A stretch of 64,000 nt of DNA from Scortum barcoo (Eukaryota > Chordata > Actinopteri > Centrarchiformes > Terapontidae): NCBI GenBank assembly GCA_023238725.1, contig CM041546.1, positions 21,770,085 through 21,834,084 on the forward strand, in the 5' to 3' direction. Position numbers and translations under genes: made by a program. The notes beneath the pieces were generated by a model. The model was not told the DNA's origin and searched no databases. It was given only the letters and a program-made list of their open reading frames with translations. Below, piece by piece: positions 27,924 to 40,699 of the stretch (position 1 is its first letter; every line of letters begins with the position of its first letter).

Positions 27924-28469
27924 CAGAGGTGTAACATAACTTTTTTACTCAAGTTCTTTACTCCAATATTCAGGTTTACTGAAGCACTTCCACTTCTTTA
28001 CACTTAAACTCTACTGTGTTACTGTATTTGTGTCACTCTGCTGAAGATTCCTCTTACTTCTATTGTAACTAGTTCAATTGCAGATTAATACTTATTTATG
28101 ATGATCTCACAAGATGTAATGCCTCTAAAAGATTAAACAAAGCAAAACCTGAAATTGTTTCATAAAAATAGATTAATGTGGAAAAAATTCTGCATACAAA
28201 TGAAAGTTTCAGTTATAACAAACTTTTACTTTTGATTTCATATTTTCAGAATGTATTTTAAAGGCTCCCAAAAACATATTTTCTCAATGTGATTTGTGAT
28301 TGGATTCTACATTTCTACAGTCTTCCAACATTATACACCACTACCTTCTGATGTACTTAAAGATGTTTCTCTGATAGTTTTTTTAGTTAAGTAAGTTTAC
28401 TTGTAATAGAGTATTTGTACATTGCAATACTGTTGATTTTTTACGAATGCAAAGCATCTGAATACCGCT
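27924..28469. mobile_element. Degenerate hAT-like miniature element
   Basis: The left end cagaggtgtaacataac resembles the left end of the 7.2-kb element. Internal phrases such as ttttttactcaagttcttta, cttgtaatagagtatttgta and gcatctgaatacc match the same remembered family. The right terminus is too eroded to show an inverted repeat, and no target duplication is visible. It is older or more diverged than the 7.2-kb copy and has no coding capacity. Confidence 0.55.
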
Positions 28470-31400
28470 ATATTCTGTATTTAAACATGTGGGTTGTCAT
28501 ATACATATCAGTGCGTATGCTGTACCTTACGTCATAATGTATAATGACAAAAATATTTTGTGCGGCTTTCAAAGTGACTCTGCTTTCCTTTATGTGTTAA
28601 ATAGCTCTGATGTAATAATAATAAATACGTTACACCACATTTGTTTTCTTGATATTGACTACAGTAAGATATGACAGAAATAACGACAGATTTTTGCTTC
28701 TTCCTACATGATATAGGACCCAGAAGCTGATGAGCTCAACCTCACGCTATGCACCCTTAACCACATTAAAGCCCCTCTTGTATGGGCAGTGTGTGGTCTG
28801 CCTCTCAGGGGCGGCAGGGGACGCAGGAAACAAATTAGCTTTCTTGACCTTGGCCCAAGTTTCCCTTTCACCCCTCCTCCTCCCTGCCCTTCATCTGGCC
28901 ACTTCAAGGGTCAGCTGGATGACAACACGCCTCTGTTGTCCTCCACAGCGGGGATACATTCAGATGAGAAGCTCATATAGGTCTGACGTGCATCGTGGGA
29001 AATGAGGTTTATGGGTTCAGTTTATATATGAGGTCAACTGGATGTGGTCAAAATTGAGTACTGGGCCAACAAATGTCACGTTTATAATGCAGGGCAAAAG
29101 AGGAATTTTAGGTCTGGAAATACAGGAAGAGTAAAAAAGGTTTTATCATCTCTTCTGGGTCTCTGCAGTTTAAGCAAAATGAAACAAGGGCTGAAATGAG
29201 GTGCTCAATGAAGACAGCTACATTTCAGCGTGGGATTAAACAGCGAATTCACTCAAAGACAGAACATTTCCCGACAACGTGAAGCAGTCCCTCAGTCTTT
29301 TTTCCACCCTCAGTCTCAAGGTCAAGATTGCGGTCTCTCTCACTCTGTCACACACACACACACACACACGCTCCTCCACCACGTTGTGAATGAAAAGGAG
29401 ATTTTTCTAATGTTAATACATTTAAAATAAAAAAATGCAATTCTCCCTGCCATGGTGGCCTCTGCCCGAGCCTAAAATGAGAGACCTATAGGAGTGAAAA
29501 GAATCCTTTCAATGATAGATATTGGATTGTAACACCAACAGGCAAATCTAATTCTCCCAGTTCACGCGAAAGCACGTCTATGTGCATCAGTGTTCAGCCT
29601 CGGAGCAAAAATAACCTGGGGGGGTCCAGGGGAGGGAAGTAGCAGCACTATATTAATGCTCATGCTCTTCATTGATCTATGAGGACTCCTTAATCTTGTG
29701 GGCAGCTTCCTCCTACGTATATTTCATAATGTGATACATCGTGCATCGATAACACTGGTAAGGGCCTATGCTTTCTCATGCTGGCTCACAGCATTTATTG
29801 ATCCCCGAGTGAAGTAAACATGTCTTTAACACATGGGCCCGTCATAAAAATTGTCAAGCCAAGGTCCTCGCAGATATAGCAAAATTGTCAAGCCAAGGTC
29901 CGCGGTATTACACACTCCAATGATGACAGCAATCAACAGTTAACATGAAAAGATATCATCTGCAAAGTTAACAGCTGTCTAAGATGGAAAGTGAGGAGGT
30001 TAAAAAAAAAAAAGAGGCACTTCTGTGTGGCTAGAAGAAAATCAAACGCATGCTTGAGACACATGTTTATTGCTCACCACCTTAAACTCTCTGCGCTGGG
30101 GATTATTTATTTGCTGTGTGATTCAACTGGTGTTCTGGGAATGGATGACAAAAAATACATACAGTAAAATGACTCAGGAGCATGGCTTTGGCAGTGTACC
30201 AAATTGACCATAGCCTTATGACTAAACGGTAGCTTAAGCCCGAGCAATTCCCCCTGCACTTTTTGCAGGCAGCCATTTAAAAATTATTATATGTGAGCTT
30301 TCAGTAAGGTTCAGAGAATATGGGGTTTTGAAAGCTGCTGGTATTTTTGTACGTTTTGTTTTTACAATTTTTGAGATAAGATTCAGTGGTTATTGTTGGA
30401 CCTGTCTCTTGTATCACATTTTAACCTCTCAATTTGCTTAAATTGCTTCTTTTCATTGTTTATCCCATCTTTCATTGAAAAATAAGTTTTATATTTTCAT
30501 ATCTGTTCAGTAATAATCGGTATTGGTAATAAACTAAGTGGCTGGTGTGAAGGAATTTGACCTTTTTCACTCATGACTTAATTTTGCAGGTCTGCATTAG
30601 ACAACACCTATGGCATACCAAAATATAAAAAAAGAATAAAAAAATCGACATTTTCCCCATTGAGCAAGACAAAAAGTCTTATTTAAACCTTATTTAAACA
30701 AAACACACTAAAAGTCTCAACTGAAACCAGGAATAAGACATTAAAGTGTGCAAAAGATATACAGCCAGGAGGACTAGCTGATATCAGACAGTAGTCTGTT
30801 TCCAGCTCATTGTAAAAGTCTGAACTGATGTAACTCATGTAAACTGGCGGGTAAAACACGAGCCACCAGTTGCTGATGACACTGGCAAGTGTGTGTGTAT
30901 GTGTGTGTGTGGATTCCTCTAAAGTGAGATCACATGGCCGACAGTCTGAGTCCAGACAGTAGGAAGTGAAAGTGCTACTGCAGCCACAACACAGGTCAGA
31001 TCTCAAACTCGGTTTTCCGCTGTACAGTGCAATCACTCTTCTCGTTTTACTCTCAAAACTGCGGGAGACAGTTGAAGACCAAGGACAGAGGATGAGTCCT
31101 GATTTTAATGATGCAACAAGAAGACGGCTCAAGATCCGGCATGAGAATGACAAGAAGCAAGAGGAGTGTCCTGGAAAAACACTGATATGATGTGAAAAGG
31201 ATAGGATTGGATTATAAGAACAAAAAAAAGTAAAATATTCATTGTCATAATAAAATCACAAAAGAATGGTGCTGTTGCTGTTTTAAGCAATAACCTTTTA
31301 CGAGTACGATTTTAGTGATGAATCGACGTAGCTTTGTAATTGTCAATGCAGATATTAAAATATCAACGTAACCCTGCAACAAGATCGTCATGGAGGTCGT

Positions 31401-31917
31401 TTTAATTAGGAAAGAATAACACAACCTATACTGTACTATTACCAATGTCAGCATTTGTAAAAAAAAAAAAAAAAAGTTTGTTCTCATTTGTCGAGCATGT
31501 TTGTGTTATAAAAATACAAGAGCTCGACGCTGTGCTCACTGTTGCATTAGAAGCCTTTCTCTTTTTTTTTTTTTTTAAGCAGTTTAATGAGCTGAACCAT
31601 GGAAGTGTTTTGGAGAATAAAGGCACACACTACGGGTTACTCAGTTTGATTTTATTTTGTCATCGTGTCTGACATCAAGGGAGGGAGAGAGGAGCAAACA
31701 TGAGGCTTGACAAAGACAGTGGCAGGTGTGGAAGAGTGTGAAAAATAAAACGAGAGGAGGATAGCTATTTGTGTGCAATGAAGAAAGACATAAAAAACAG
31801 CCTCGCACTGAGATAGTTGCTCTAAATGAAATACCTGGAGATTGCATGTTGCTTTGCATTTGCAGGGGTATTCAATTTTAATTAGGGTTTTGGAGACATC
31901 TTTTATCAGACTGTCAC

Positions 31918-31920
<3 letters not shown>
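28470..31920. other. Intergenic DNA, no gene seen
   Basis: No supported coding exon. A balanced block at about 29450-29910 has enhancer-like complexity and contains a 21-bp direct repeat at 29847-29901. A short CA run is at 29350-29368. The A tract near 31459-31475 and T tract near 31562-31576 face each other in inverted orientation. A minus-strand frame at 30683-31153 lacks any domain and is probably chance. Confidence 0.45.
29847..29901. repeat. 21-bp direct repeat, 34-bp period
   Basis: The words aaaattgtcaagccaaggtcc at 29847-29867 and 29881-29901 are identical, one base longer than quoted limits being shared at the end. They are separated by 13 bases (tcgcagatatagc). The region around is otherwise non-repetitive, so this looks like a local tandem duplication or a duplicated binding site. 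Confidence 0.85.

Positions 31921-31962
<42 letters not shown>
31921..31962. repeat. (TC)21 microsatellite
   Basis: Forty-two bases of perfect TC repeat, a pure polypyrimidine/polypurine tract. Short imperfect TC and CA repeats follow to about 31991. Confidence 0.95.
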
Positions 31963-31964
<2 letters not shown>

Positions 31965-33949
31965 AACCCTCTCTCTCAAACACACACACACCCTCAACCT
32001 CTTACCCCAACATTCGAAAATGCAAATACACAGCCACAAGAAAAGAAGACCAACATATGAAGGGAAAAAAAGATCTTATGGAATAGTAAAACATTGCCTG
32101 ATATACACATTATCAATAAGCACTGGACCGGGGACAAAAGCATCGTCCCCATTTCATTTTGGGGAAAAAAAAGAAAAGAAAAAAGGAAAACCATTACCTC
32201 TACTTTTTAATTGCATTTTCTTTGGGGCAAAGGTGATAATTAATTTTGCTCAGGGAGACACACATGAACCAGTAACAAGAACATACAAAAAAATGTTAAA
32301 TAGCATTCTTGCCTTCAGTCCCAGAATAACTATTTAAATTCTAACATGGTAACTCCATGAAAGCATATTTGTTGGGCGGGATCGAGGCAAATAATACATG
32401 ATAGTCTGCGGCATTGTTCACGGACAAATACCTGCTTATTTTGATCTTAAATGACATTGTGATTTCAAATTAAAAGCCGGAGAAAAGGGAGTGAAATGAC
32501 CAAAGACCTTATAGATTTTGTGTAAATCAAAAGTTGGATGATTACAGTCACCAGGAACACAAAGAGAATTTCCCTCCTAATTTCTCTCAGAGCAACCTTT
32601 CCACATATTACTTGATTTAATTTGTTGATTTGATTGATATGAGGTATATTAAAATTATATTAATAGTTTAAATAATTGGTGGGATTTATCGCTGAATACA
32701 TCTCCTGATATTCACTAACAGATAACCTTTTCACGTGTTGTATTTTTGAAATACAGTCGAGTAAAAACAGCTAAACTAAAGCACATACGTTTTCAAAAAA
32801 GTGTCAACGTAGCTGTAAAACAAAAGCAACTTCTCCCTATAAAACACTCTCCCTCCTCTTGTTTCTATCTGCGTGTGGTGTGGTGGTTAGCCTGTCTCCC
32901 TCTCTTCATTCCCGGCCCCCTTCCGTTGTTAGTCACCTTGTTTATTGGCTGGAGCAGCCGTGGCGTACTGGACATCATCTGAAACTACAAACGACAGGAT
33001 GCAATAAGCTGGAGAATAGCAGCAATCTGAGGAAAGTTCTCCATTCACCAGAGCTCCCTAACTCTCTGTCTTCTTATCCTGGGCAGAAAATAAAAAAATC
33101 AATACGGGCTCACAGGGCTTGATAAAAGTGCTGGACAGGGAGAGAAGCAACGCTGGATATAGTAAATTAAAGTGATCAAAATTTTCCAGTCGACTCAGCC
33201 CACAGCCTACATAAACTAACAACCCTGTCTCCGCAACTGTCCGTCATCCTCCTCCACCCACCGTCTTCATTTCCTCTCAACTTTATTCTGATGCTTCGTT
33301 TCACTGTTTTTCCATGCCATGTTATTTGGTTGTTATCATATTTTATTTTTCAGTTATTCAGTTATTGTACAGTGCTGATGTAAAAATAAACATAACTGAT
33401 TTGTGTGACAATATAATGGTTTCCTGATTTCTATTTTTCATAACCGAATCCCCAAATTGAAAATATCTATCAAACAGATGAATGGTCGAGAATTTCAATA
33501 TTTGAGTCCAGCCCTAATAATTGCACATACAGATGATGCAAAGCAACATTAATATTCATTTGGGATTGTCTCATCATCGATCTGACGTATGTAAATACTT
33601 TTTTTTTTTTTTAGCTCTGATTTGGTCTCCACCAACTCCTGAAGGAAATATCTGGCTCTTCAGCTTGCTAAATGCTCCACTATGCTCACCAGTTAGTTGC
33701 TAACTGTTTCTGGCTGCCTTTCGGTGCCACGGATAGTGCACAGTGAGATTACTGATAACGACTGCCTGCTGGGAGCGATGTTGATGAAAGAAGCGAGGGC
33801 TCGACCAAACAGTTCAGCTGTGGGCCAGAAAACAAAAAGCTGAGAGAGGCTAAAGCTCTGTAGAGTCAGGTGATACCTCTCTGTAGGTTTGTCACAATGA
33901 CAGGCTCCTTTCACATTACATATTGTCAATTTTCCATTGTTTGTACTTA
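31963..33949. other. Intergenic DNA, no gene seen
   Basis: A/T-rich spacer with A-rich tracts near 32164-32186 and a T tract near 33600-33612. No domain-bearing frame, RNA gene or recognisable repeat family was found. Confidence 0.5.
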
Positions 33950-34300
33950 AATATTAATTAGCACAGTTTCAAGTAAAAATAACAGAAGCTAATTACACCC
34001 TGGAAGCCAGGACAACTGAGAGCCTCGTGTTCACACTTGAGGTATTGCTAATGTAAAGGCTCCTCAAAATGAAGTCCATAAGGCATGTTGGTCCTCATGA
34101 AAATTAGGGTTTCATTCAACCTTTTGCTCCTTCTGTCATGTGCCATTACCAGAACCCTGTTTTCTTTTGTGCCATAAGGCTGGTTTCCCATCAAAACACA
34201 TACACTAATTCAATTACAGTAATGCCGGCAGCAGCTGACTCACTCTGCTAACACACACCCCATGCCAGCCCTGCACAGGGCCCCCTTGGCACCTTGTACA
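33950..34300. promoter_or_regulatory. Candidate conserved non-coding element
   Basis: High-complexity block with attaattagcac near 33953, agctaattaca near 33987, gaaaattaggg near 34100, ctaattcaattacagtaatg near 34205 and gcagctgactc near 34232 (E-box plus AP-1-like). Simple repeats are absent. The sequence has the look of a developmental enhancer, but this is an inference from composition alone. Confidence 0.35.
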
Positions 34301-36099
34301 CCTAACAGTAAGAAGGGATTAATAGGGATTGGCCAATCCAGTCCAGTCTCATGGTGTGTGTGAGCTTTACCACAGAGCTAAGCTGATGTGCCAGCTCAAC
34401 ACTGATAACTGCAATTTGATGGCTGTGCTGTACTGAGAGGGAACATGTTCCACCCCTTTTCTTATCACCATCTTCTCTTTAAGATTAGGATGCCAGCTGG
34501 GGATTTCTTAGGATTTCCGCTGCTATTTAACATAATATCATCTTTCATAGCTCTGTATTGTTGGTGGCTGGAGCATCAACTGCACCTAATACGCTACCTC
34601 ACAATAAATGCCTTTTTATTTGGATGATGTAATGACCTATTAGATATAGGTCACCAATGAGATTAACTAAGGCTAAGGTGTGGCGAACATCATGTACACG
34701 CCTCCCCCAACTGACACCCGAGCTGCCTTGAATGACCTCCGCCGTTCATGTGTGTGTCTTCTGACACTTGTCTGCCAATGTGACAGTGGATCTGTGTCGG
34801 GGATCAGCTCAAAAGAAAATACCAACCACTCTGGGCCAGCACTTGAAGTGGCCTTATATCCTGTTGACCCAGGTTAGGCAGCAGACGGCCTTGGGACACT
34901 TAAATCCAGCCGTAACCCTGAGCAACACGCACATGTCCTGTTAACTCACATCACAGTTTGACTTTCCACAGACCAGGGACTCACCGCGGCCTTCAGCCAA
35001 AAGTCTGCACAGTCCTTTGATTTTCCTCTTCAAAACAGAGTGTATGGCGCAACATAACACTGATGTAAATAAACATATAAGTGATAGTTTTTTGCTTTTT
35101 TTAAAGCAGGACAGGACCCGTGGAAGGATGCAAGTCAACAGATTATGAGTCAAACGCACTAGTCCAAAGAAGGATTAACACAGAATCCTGTTTATCTATG
35201 TGTGTCTTATTAATCTTGTGTTAGCCATGCGCATCTTGATGGTCAAACTCTGCCTGTTTCTATATTTGTCTATTTTAATCTCTTTATAAAGCAAAAGGAT
35301 TCCAATTACAAATGCCACAAGAGTCAATCCAATTGAAAAACAGTTGGCAGTCCAGTGTTTAACACTTAAAACCTTAAGGAAAGATTACAGAGGGGCCATT
35401 GCGTGCATATTCAAGATGCAATGATTTGAATGTGTCACTCCGAAACTATTTGCCTAAGTGTGTCTGTCAGAGCTGCACAGCGGCCATTTAATTGCAGGTC
35501 TTTACTGTTGGGAGAATCAGTCATAAATCCCCTGAAGCCAAACAACAGTGTATGCTACACCTGACACCACGCAGGAGTGTGAAGATTAGGATTGTTTATG
35601 ATAAAAAAAAATTTAAAAAAAGCTCCTACAGTATGTTGGGTTACACTTCCAACTAAACCTGAACATTTTTAAAGTCATAGATGTATTCCAAAAGGCTTTT
35701 AATGATCAGTATGAGCTGAACAATATCACGTCTTGATCCAACGCATGATGTTGGTGTGTGATCTCCTGTGTGCTCAGTTCGCAGCAGGTGCGTCTGAAGC
35801 TTAGCTCATCCCCACAAAGCATGATCGATGAGTACGTTGCCATGTAAACACACGCACACACACACACATCCATACCTCCCCTATGCATTGCACACACACA
35901 CAAAAAGATTTTGAAGGGGTCCTTAATCACAACTAAACAATTGACTGATCAATGACAGATATGAGGAACAACTGTGGAATGCTAACAGGGCTGCTTTCGC
36001 TTTTATCAGTTTCTTTACTTTGGTCCATTTTTATCACAGATTATATTTCTCTCAGTGTAAACAGGCTCTGAGCCCCACCAAGGTATTAATTAAAATCTA
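34301..36099. other. Intergenic DNA, no gene seen
   Basis: No supported exon. Balanced sequence at 34301-34900 may extend the preceding candidate regulatory block. The remainder is A/T-rich with a short CA run near 35850-35868. Confidence 0.45.
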
Positions 36100-36560
36100 A
36101 ATACTAAATATTGATTGATACGTTATCAGGGCATAGCAGTTGGTCCGCAGGCTATTGATCCAGCCTGTGATTTATTATCATATTTAAGAAAAATCATTTT
36201 GCGTGATTATACGGGGTAATGGATTTTTAGCGAGGGGTGTAATTCTTTTTTTCTTTTCCTTTTTTTTTTTGTATCGTGTTTGTTATGTGGAAGGTGAAGC
36301 AGATTTCTCAATTGCATTCGGAGATCACTGATATCCTTGGTACTGCTCCCCCCCTCCCCCAGCCGCCTTCAGCCCTGCGTGGCCTGTGAGGGGCTAAAGC
36401 TTGTGTAAGAGAACGATCCCCGCTCTTGTCATTGGGAATAATGGGTATTGGGATTACCTCTTTAATCACAACAAAGATTAACAGATGGTATGAGAACAGT
36501 TATTAGCAAACATCTTGCACTCATCAAATCAATAAGATGATTTGTAATCAGGCTGTCGGT
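36100..36560. promoter_or_regulatory. Candidate conserved non-coding element
   Basis: Two high-complexity halves flank a T-rich stretch near 36246-36271. Motifs include gcgtgattatacggggtaatgg near 36201, a GC-rich centre at 36358-36440, then gggattacctctttaatc and aacaaag at 36470-36476 (SOX/TCF-like) and ttgtaatcag near 36542. Homeodomain-type cores recur on both strands. Function is unproven. Confidence 0.35.
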
Positions 36561-39389
36561 GCAAGTGAAAAGGGAGCCGGGGCTGTTCCCCGTGAAAGAT
36601 CCTGGCAATCAGAGGCTACTGTGTAGCAATTACCTCTCCACAAAATAGGTGCTCTTCCTCCACTGGCTGGCAGTCCTCCAAAACACACGCCAGACTGATA
36701 GCAACATAGGGCATTAACACGGCAAAACACAAAACACTGCATGGGTAACCTTGTATTTGATCAGGTGTTGGGTTGCTCCGTGATTTCATTTCACTTTGTG
36801 CCTTTTAATTTGGTGGATCTCGCCGTGTACTTGAGGGGAAAAATCTAAATGTTTACACATGCTGTCTCTCACTACAAAAGGCCGCGCAGCTCATTAGCGG
36901 GTTACCATAAATAAGTCAGTGTAGGGACAAAGAGGGAAGAGCATAGAAACTATACAGAGAAGGTTCACTGTGCAAACATTTCTCCCTGGAGACGGAGACA
37001 GAGAGAGAAAGAGAAAGGCTGAAGGACTGCAGACGTACCGGTGCATCCTGTACTGTAAATGGAGGAATGTAAAATCTGTGTAACGCCAAAGCAGACTCTC
37101 CCCTGCAGAAATCGAGGCCTTTGTTTCTCAATCTAAAAAAAGTGTCACAAATATAAGCGATACTGTTATGATGAGCACTTTATCCTGACAATTTCTCATA
37201 TGTGTGTTCACAAAATTCTTTTTTCCGTGAAATGTTCCTGTGGCCCATGAACATGTGTTTTCTTTTCTAAGCATTATTGTACTATTACATTTCATATGCT
37301 ATTTTTAAGCTTATTTTCTCACTTATTACATAAGTAATATAACATTAAAGCCCATTTTCTTCCATTCCATGTTGCTTTTTTTTAGCAACAGTAAATCCAT
37401 GCCTACAAATGTGATCATGCACCTATTTTATTACTTATTCCATTAAAAAAAAATCAGAATTAGCCTTTTTTTATTTCATTTAATGGCAAAACAATACCAT
37501 TTTTACACCTCAGACTCAGATATCTGACTAAAGGTATCAGTTTAAGTCTGCAGGCCTTTTGCAATCAACTTCACCTTGTTTGTATTGTTGCATCTTTGTA
37601 GTGGGAACAGCAAGATCAGACTGATGCTATAGAGGATACTGCTGACTGAGATGAAGTTGTTGGGGGTTTTTTTTGGAGGGGGGGCAACTGCAGAAACACA
37701 CATTTCTCACCTTCAGATTCTGCATTTGTCAAAGCTTTTAATATCCGACAAACCTTGTGAACACTGAGTGTTATTGTCTTAATCTTTCCTCTCATTCCTG
37801 ATGCCATCAAGCACACTTGCATGCTCACACAGGCATGCACTTACCACGCCCTCCTGCTTGCACACACACACACACACACACACACTCACGCTCACCCTCC
37901 TAATGGCAATCTAATCACCACAAAGGACGTGAGACGGCAGCTATTTACCGTTCATTCCTCATCGTGCTAACTTTCACTAGCTTTGAATCATGATGCAACA
38001 TACACAACCCATCTACGCCCCGTCTCTGGACACACACGCGCACAGTAAACATACTCACACACACCTCCACACCATCAGGAAGACAGCGCAGATATGCACT
38101 CACCGGGATTAAGCAAGGCAAATGGTGCCAAAACAATGACCGTATGGGGTAACTGATGCTGTTTAAAAATTCAAAGGCCTCTATTGAACAGACAATGTGG
38201 CACACATATCACTGGGCCACAGATCCCTGCAGCCCACTGGTCTGGCTGCTGGCTGCTTTCAGGCACATGCATAGCCACCAACCCCCCCCCCCCACCCCAC
38301 CCCCATCCTAGCAACATATCAGGAGTGCTAGACCTCCATGCAAATACAGGCACGGCTCTCTTAACTACACTCACGCTGACAGGAGGGATTATCACGCGTC
38401 CGACGTAACGTTATAAATCTGAAATTGCTCTCACCTGTGTTTACTCCTAAGACACTTCATAAAACACACACACACACACACACAGGCAAACTTGCCACAA
38501 TCACATGACTTACAGAGACACATAGGCACCCTCTCCCTCCCACACACACACACACACACATGCACACAGTCACTTGTCGAGTGCCTAATATCTTTCCAAG
38601 GTCAAACCTGACAAGGAATTCCAATGAGATTAAGTGTCATCAGCGCGACTTTAGCCCTTTTCTGCTCATTGTTCTTGGAAATAGAATTAGAGCCAAAGAT
38701 GACCAAGGCCTTGGAGCAGTAAAACCTCTTCCCTTCCTGTGTGGGCCAAGTTGATATGTGAGATATTTGATACAGGGCCTCCAATTCAGACGTCACAATG
38801 TAATAATGTTCTTACACGCTTCAATATCTGGGAGGGTTAGTCTGCAAAGTAACAGAGTTTTATTAAATATCGGATATCAGCCGGCAGTGTTATTCACTTC
38901 TGACTGTGCCAGAATTTCTTTTTATTTGCCTTTATTTGTTTCAAATGTTTTTTTTTTTTTTTTTTTATCAGCTGATTTGTAGTTTACTACATTCATGAGT
39001 TTCTCTGCTGTAGATTAAAAGGTTCAGTCTTTTTTAAGAGCCACAAAAGCTATAACAGTTTTAGTAATCTGGGATTTAGGGTCCCTGAAAAGAAAACAGT
39101 ATCCTGGACTATAAAAGCAAATTGTTTAGTCTAAATATGAGTGAATTATATATACACTAAATTGGCCTATTCAAGTTTTCTTTAATCACTTGTAGGCAGA
39201 CCTCCATACATTTTCCTCAATATGAGGCAGTGTTTCAGTTTGTCAGATAATCGGAGGGTGTTTTGTTTGTCGACGCTTCTGGTGAAGCAGCAGCCTTGTC
39301 AATGTGTCAGCCAGCATTTGGTGCGCTGCCTTTCACACTGAATTTGACACATAGTCCTTTGGTGGCAGCAATGAGCATTTTGTCATCTC
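36561..39389. other. Intergenic DNA with CA repeats, no gene seen
   Basis: Contains CA microsatellites at about 37858-37885, 38463-38484 and 38542-38560, a C-rich run near 38283-38304 and a T18 tract near 38949-38966. No reading frame shows a domain. Short frames on both strands overlap and are chance. Confidence 0.5.
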
Positions 39390-39640
39390 CTCTCAAGTGC
39401 CAACTCGATGTCCAATTACACCCCAGCTACTAATTTAATTACAGTAGCAGAAGAAATGGGTTGATTCAATTCATTTCAATTAGGCCTGATTGGACCGGTC
39501 AGATCAAATTTTACTCATCCTGTCACATTTTATCCCAGCCTGCCTCATTTGAAGCAAGATAAGCAGGTCATGATATGATAACTGAAAATGTATGGCTGAG
39601 TTCACCGACATCTGATGTGAAAAGAGTTCACGGATCACAC
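39390..39640. promoter_or_regulatory. Candidate conserved non-coding element
   Basis: Compact block with tccaattacacc near 39411, ctaatttaattacagtag near 39431, caattaggcctgattgg near 39477 and tcatttgaagcaagataagc near 39546 (GATA-like). Dense ATTA/TAAT words in non-repetitive sequence, lying 5.4 kb upstream of the sall3 start codon, suggest an enhancer. Confidence 0.35.
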
Positions 39641-40699
39641 GGATTCAAATGCCTCCTAATCTCTGACTCTGTGATAAATGTGAGAGTAAAACACTCCACT
39701 TCCAGTGCAGGATCACAGCCAGTTACCACTTAGTAGAGTCCCAGCTACAATAGTCATTACTTATGCATGATGTCCACAATTATGTATCAAATTGTGTGTG
39801 GGTGTGTGTGCAAGTGTTTTACATATCCAGCTAATGGATGTGCAGCGCAGAGCAACGCTAGGAAACATGTCAGGAAAGAAAAAAAAAAAAACAGTCTTAT
39901 ACCGTTTCATTCACAACCAGCCGCTGTAGTTTCACTCAGTGTCTAATAATACTACACACACTGAGAGTGGCTCCCTCCTGGATAGTGAACTAAAAAAAAC
40001 CCTCAGTGTAACCAAGAAGTAACCTGTGCCACCGTAAATCTTTATAAATACAACAAAGTCATCCTAATTTAAATGATGAAATAATGCTTTCTTACAGTGT
40101 TCTAGTATTCTCACAATACTACTACCACGAGATACAACTTTAAATTTACTATTTTACCCAAACATGAAAATGACCCCTAACACACCACCCTCACAGGCAG
40201 CACATGCCACCATATTCCCTATAATAACAACTATTCTCTTATACATTTTAAAAGAATGCTGCATAATATAGGAGAAAACTCAAGTTCAAAAGTTACCACA
40301 AATAAGTAAAAGAATATTCCAATGACGGATTCACACTGAATAAAATATACGTGATTATTTCAAACTCACTCGAGTACCTTTATATTACAACAGACACAAT
40401 ATACATTTCTATAGAAGGTCATGTTTAAAATAAGGTCACATCAAAAACAGGTTTTTTTCTAGACTAAAGTGTTGAATGAATTTTACACTGAAATCACAGA
40501 AAGTATCAGCTACATGCAATATTTCCACAGACACAGTATGTGAGTTTTATGGAGTCACAAGAGATAAAGAAATGCCACTAAGAACTCACACAGTCACTCT
40601 AAACCTGAGAATTAATATCAACAGTCCAGCAGGAATATCTCAGGAGTGTATGCAGACCCGTCCTCAGGGATCCTGTTATCACGACCATCCAATGGCAGA
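39641..40699. other. Intergenic DNA, no gene seen
   Basis: A/T-rich spacer with an A12 tract near 39880. No coding or structural feature stands out. Confidence 0.5.

Noticed and set aside
30683..31153. 156-codon minus-strand open frame
   Set aside because: Includes a Thr-His run from a TG/CA repeat and no domain; probably chance in an A/T-mixed region.
31459..31576. A-tract and T-tract facing each other as a transposon with inverted ends
   Set aside because: Only homopolymers match, with no target duplication or recognisable family; a 7-bp internal palindrome (gtcgagc/gctcgac) is too short to be convincing.
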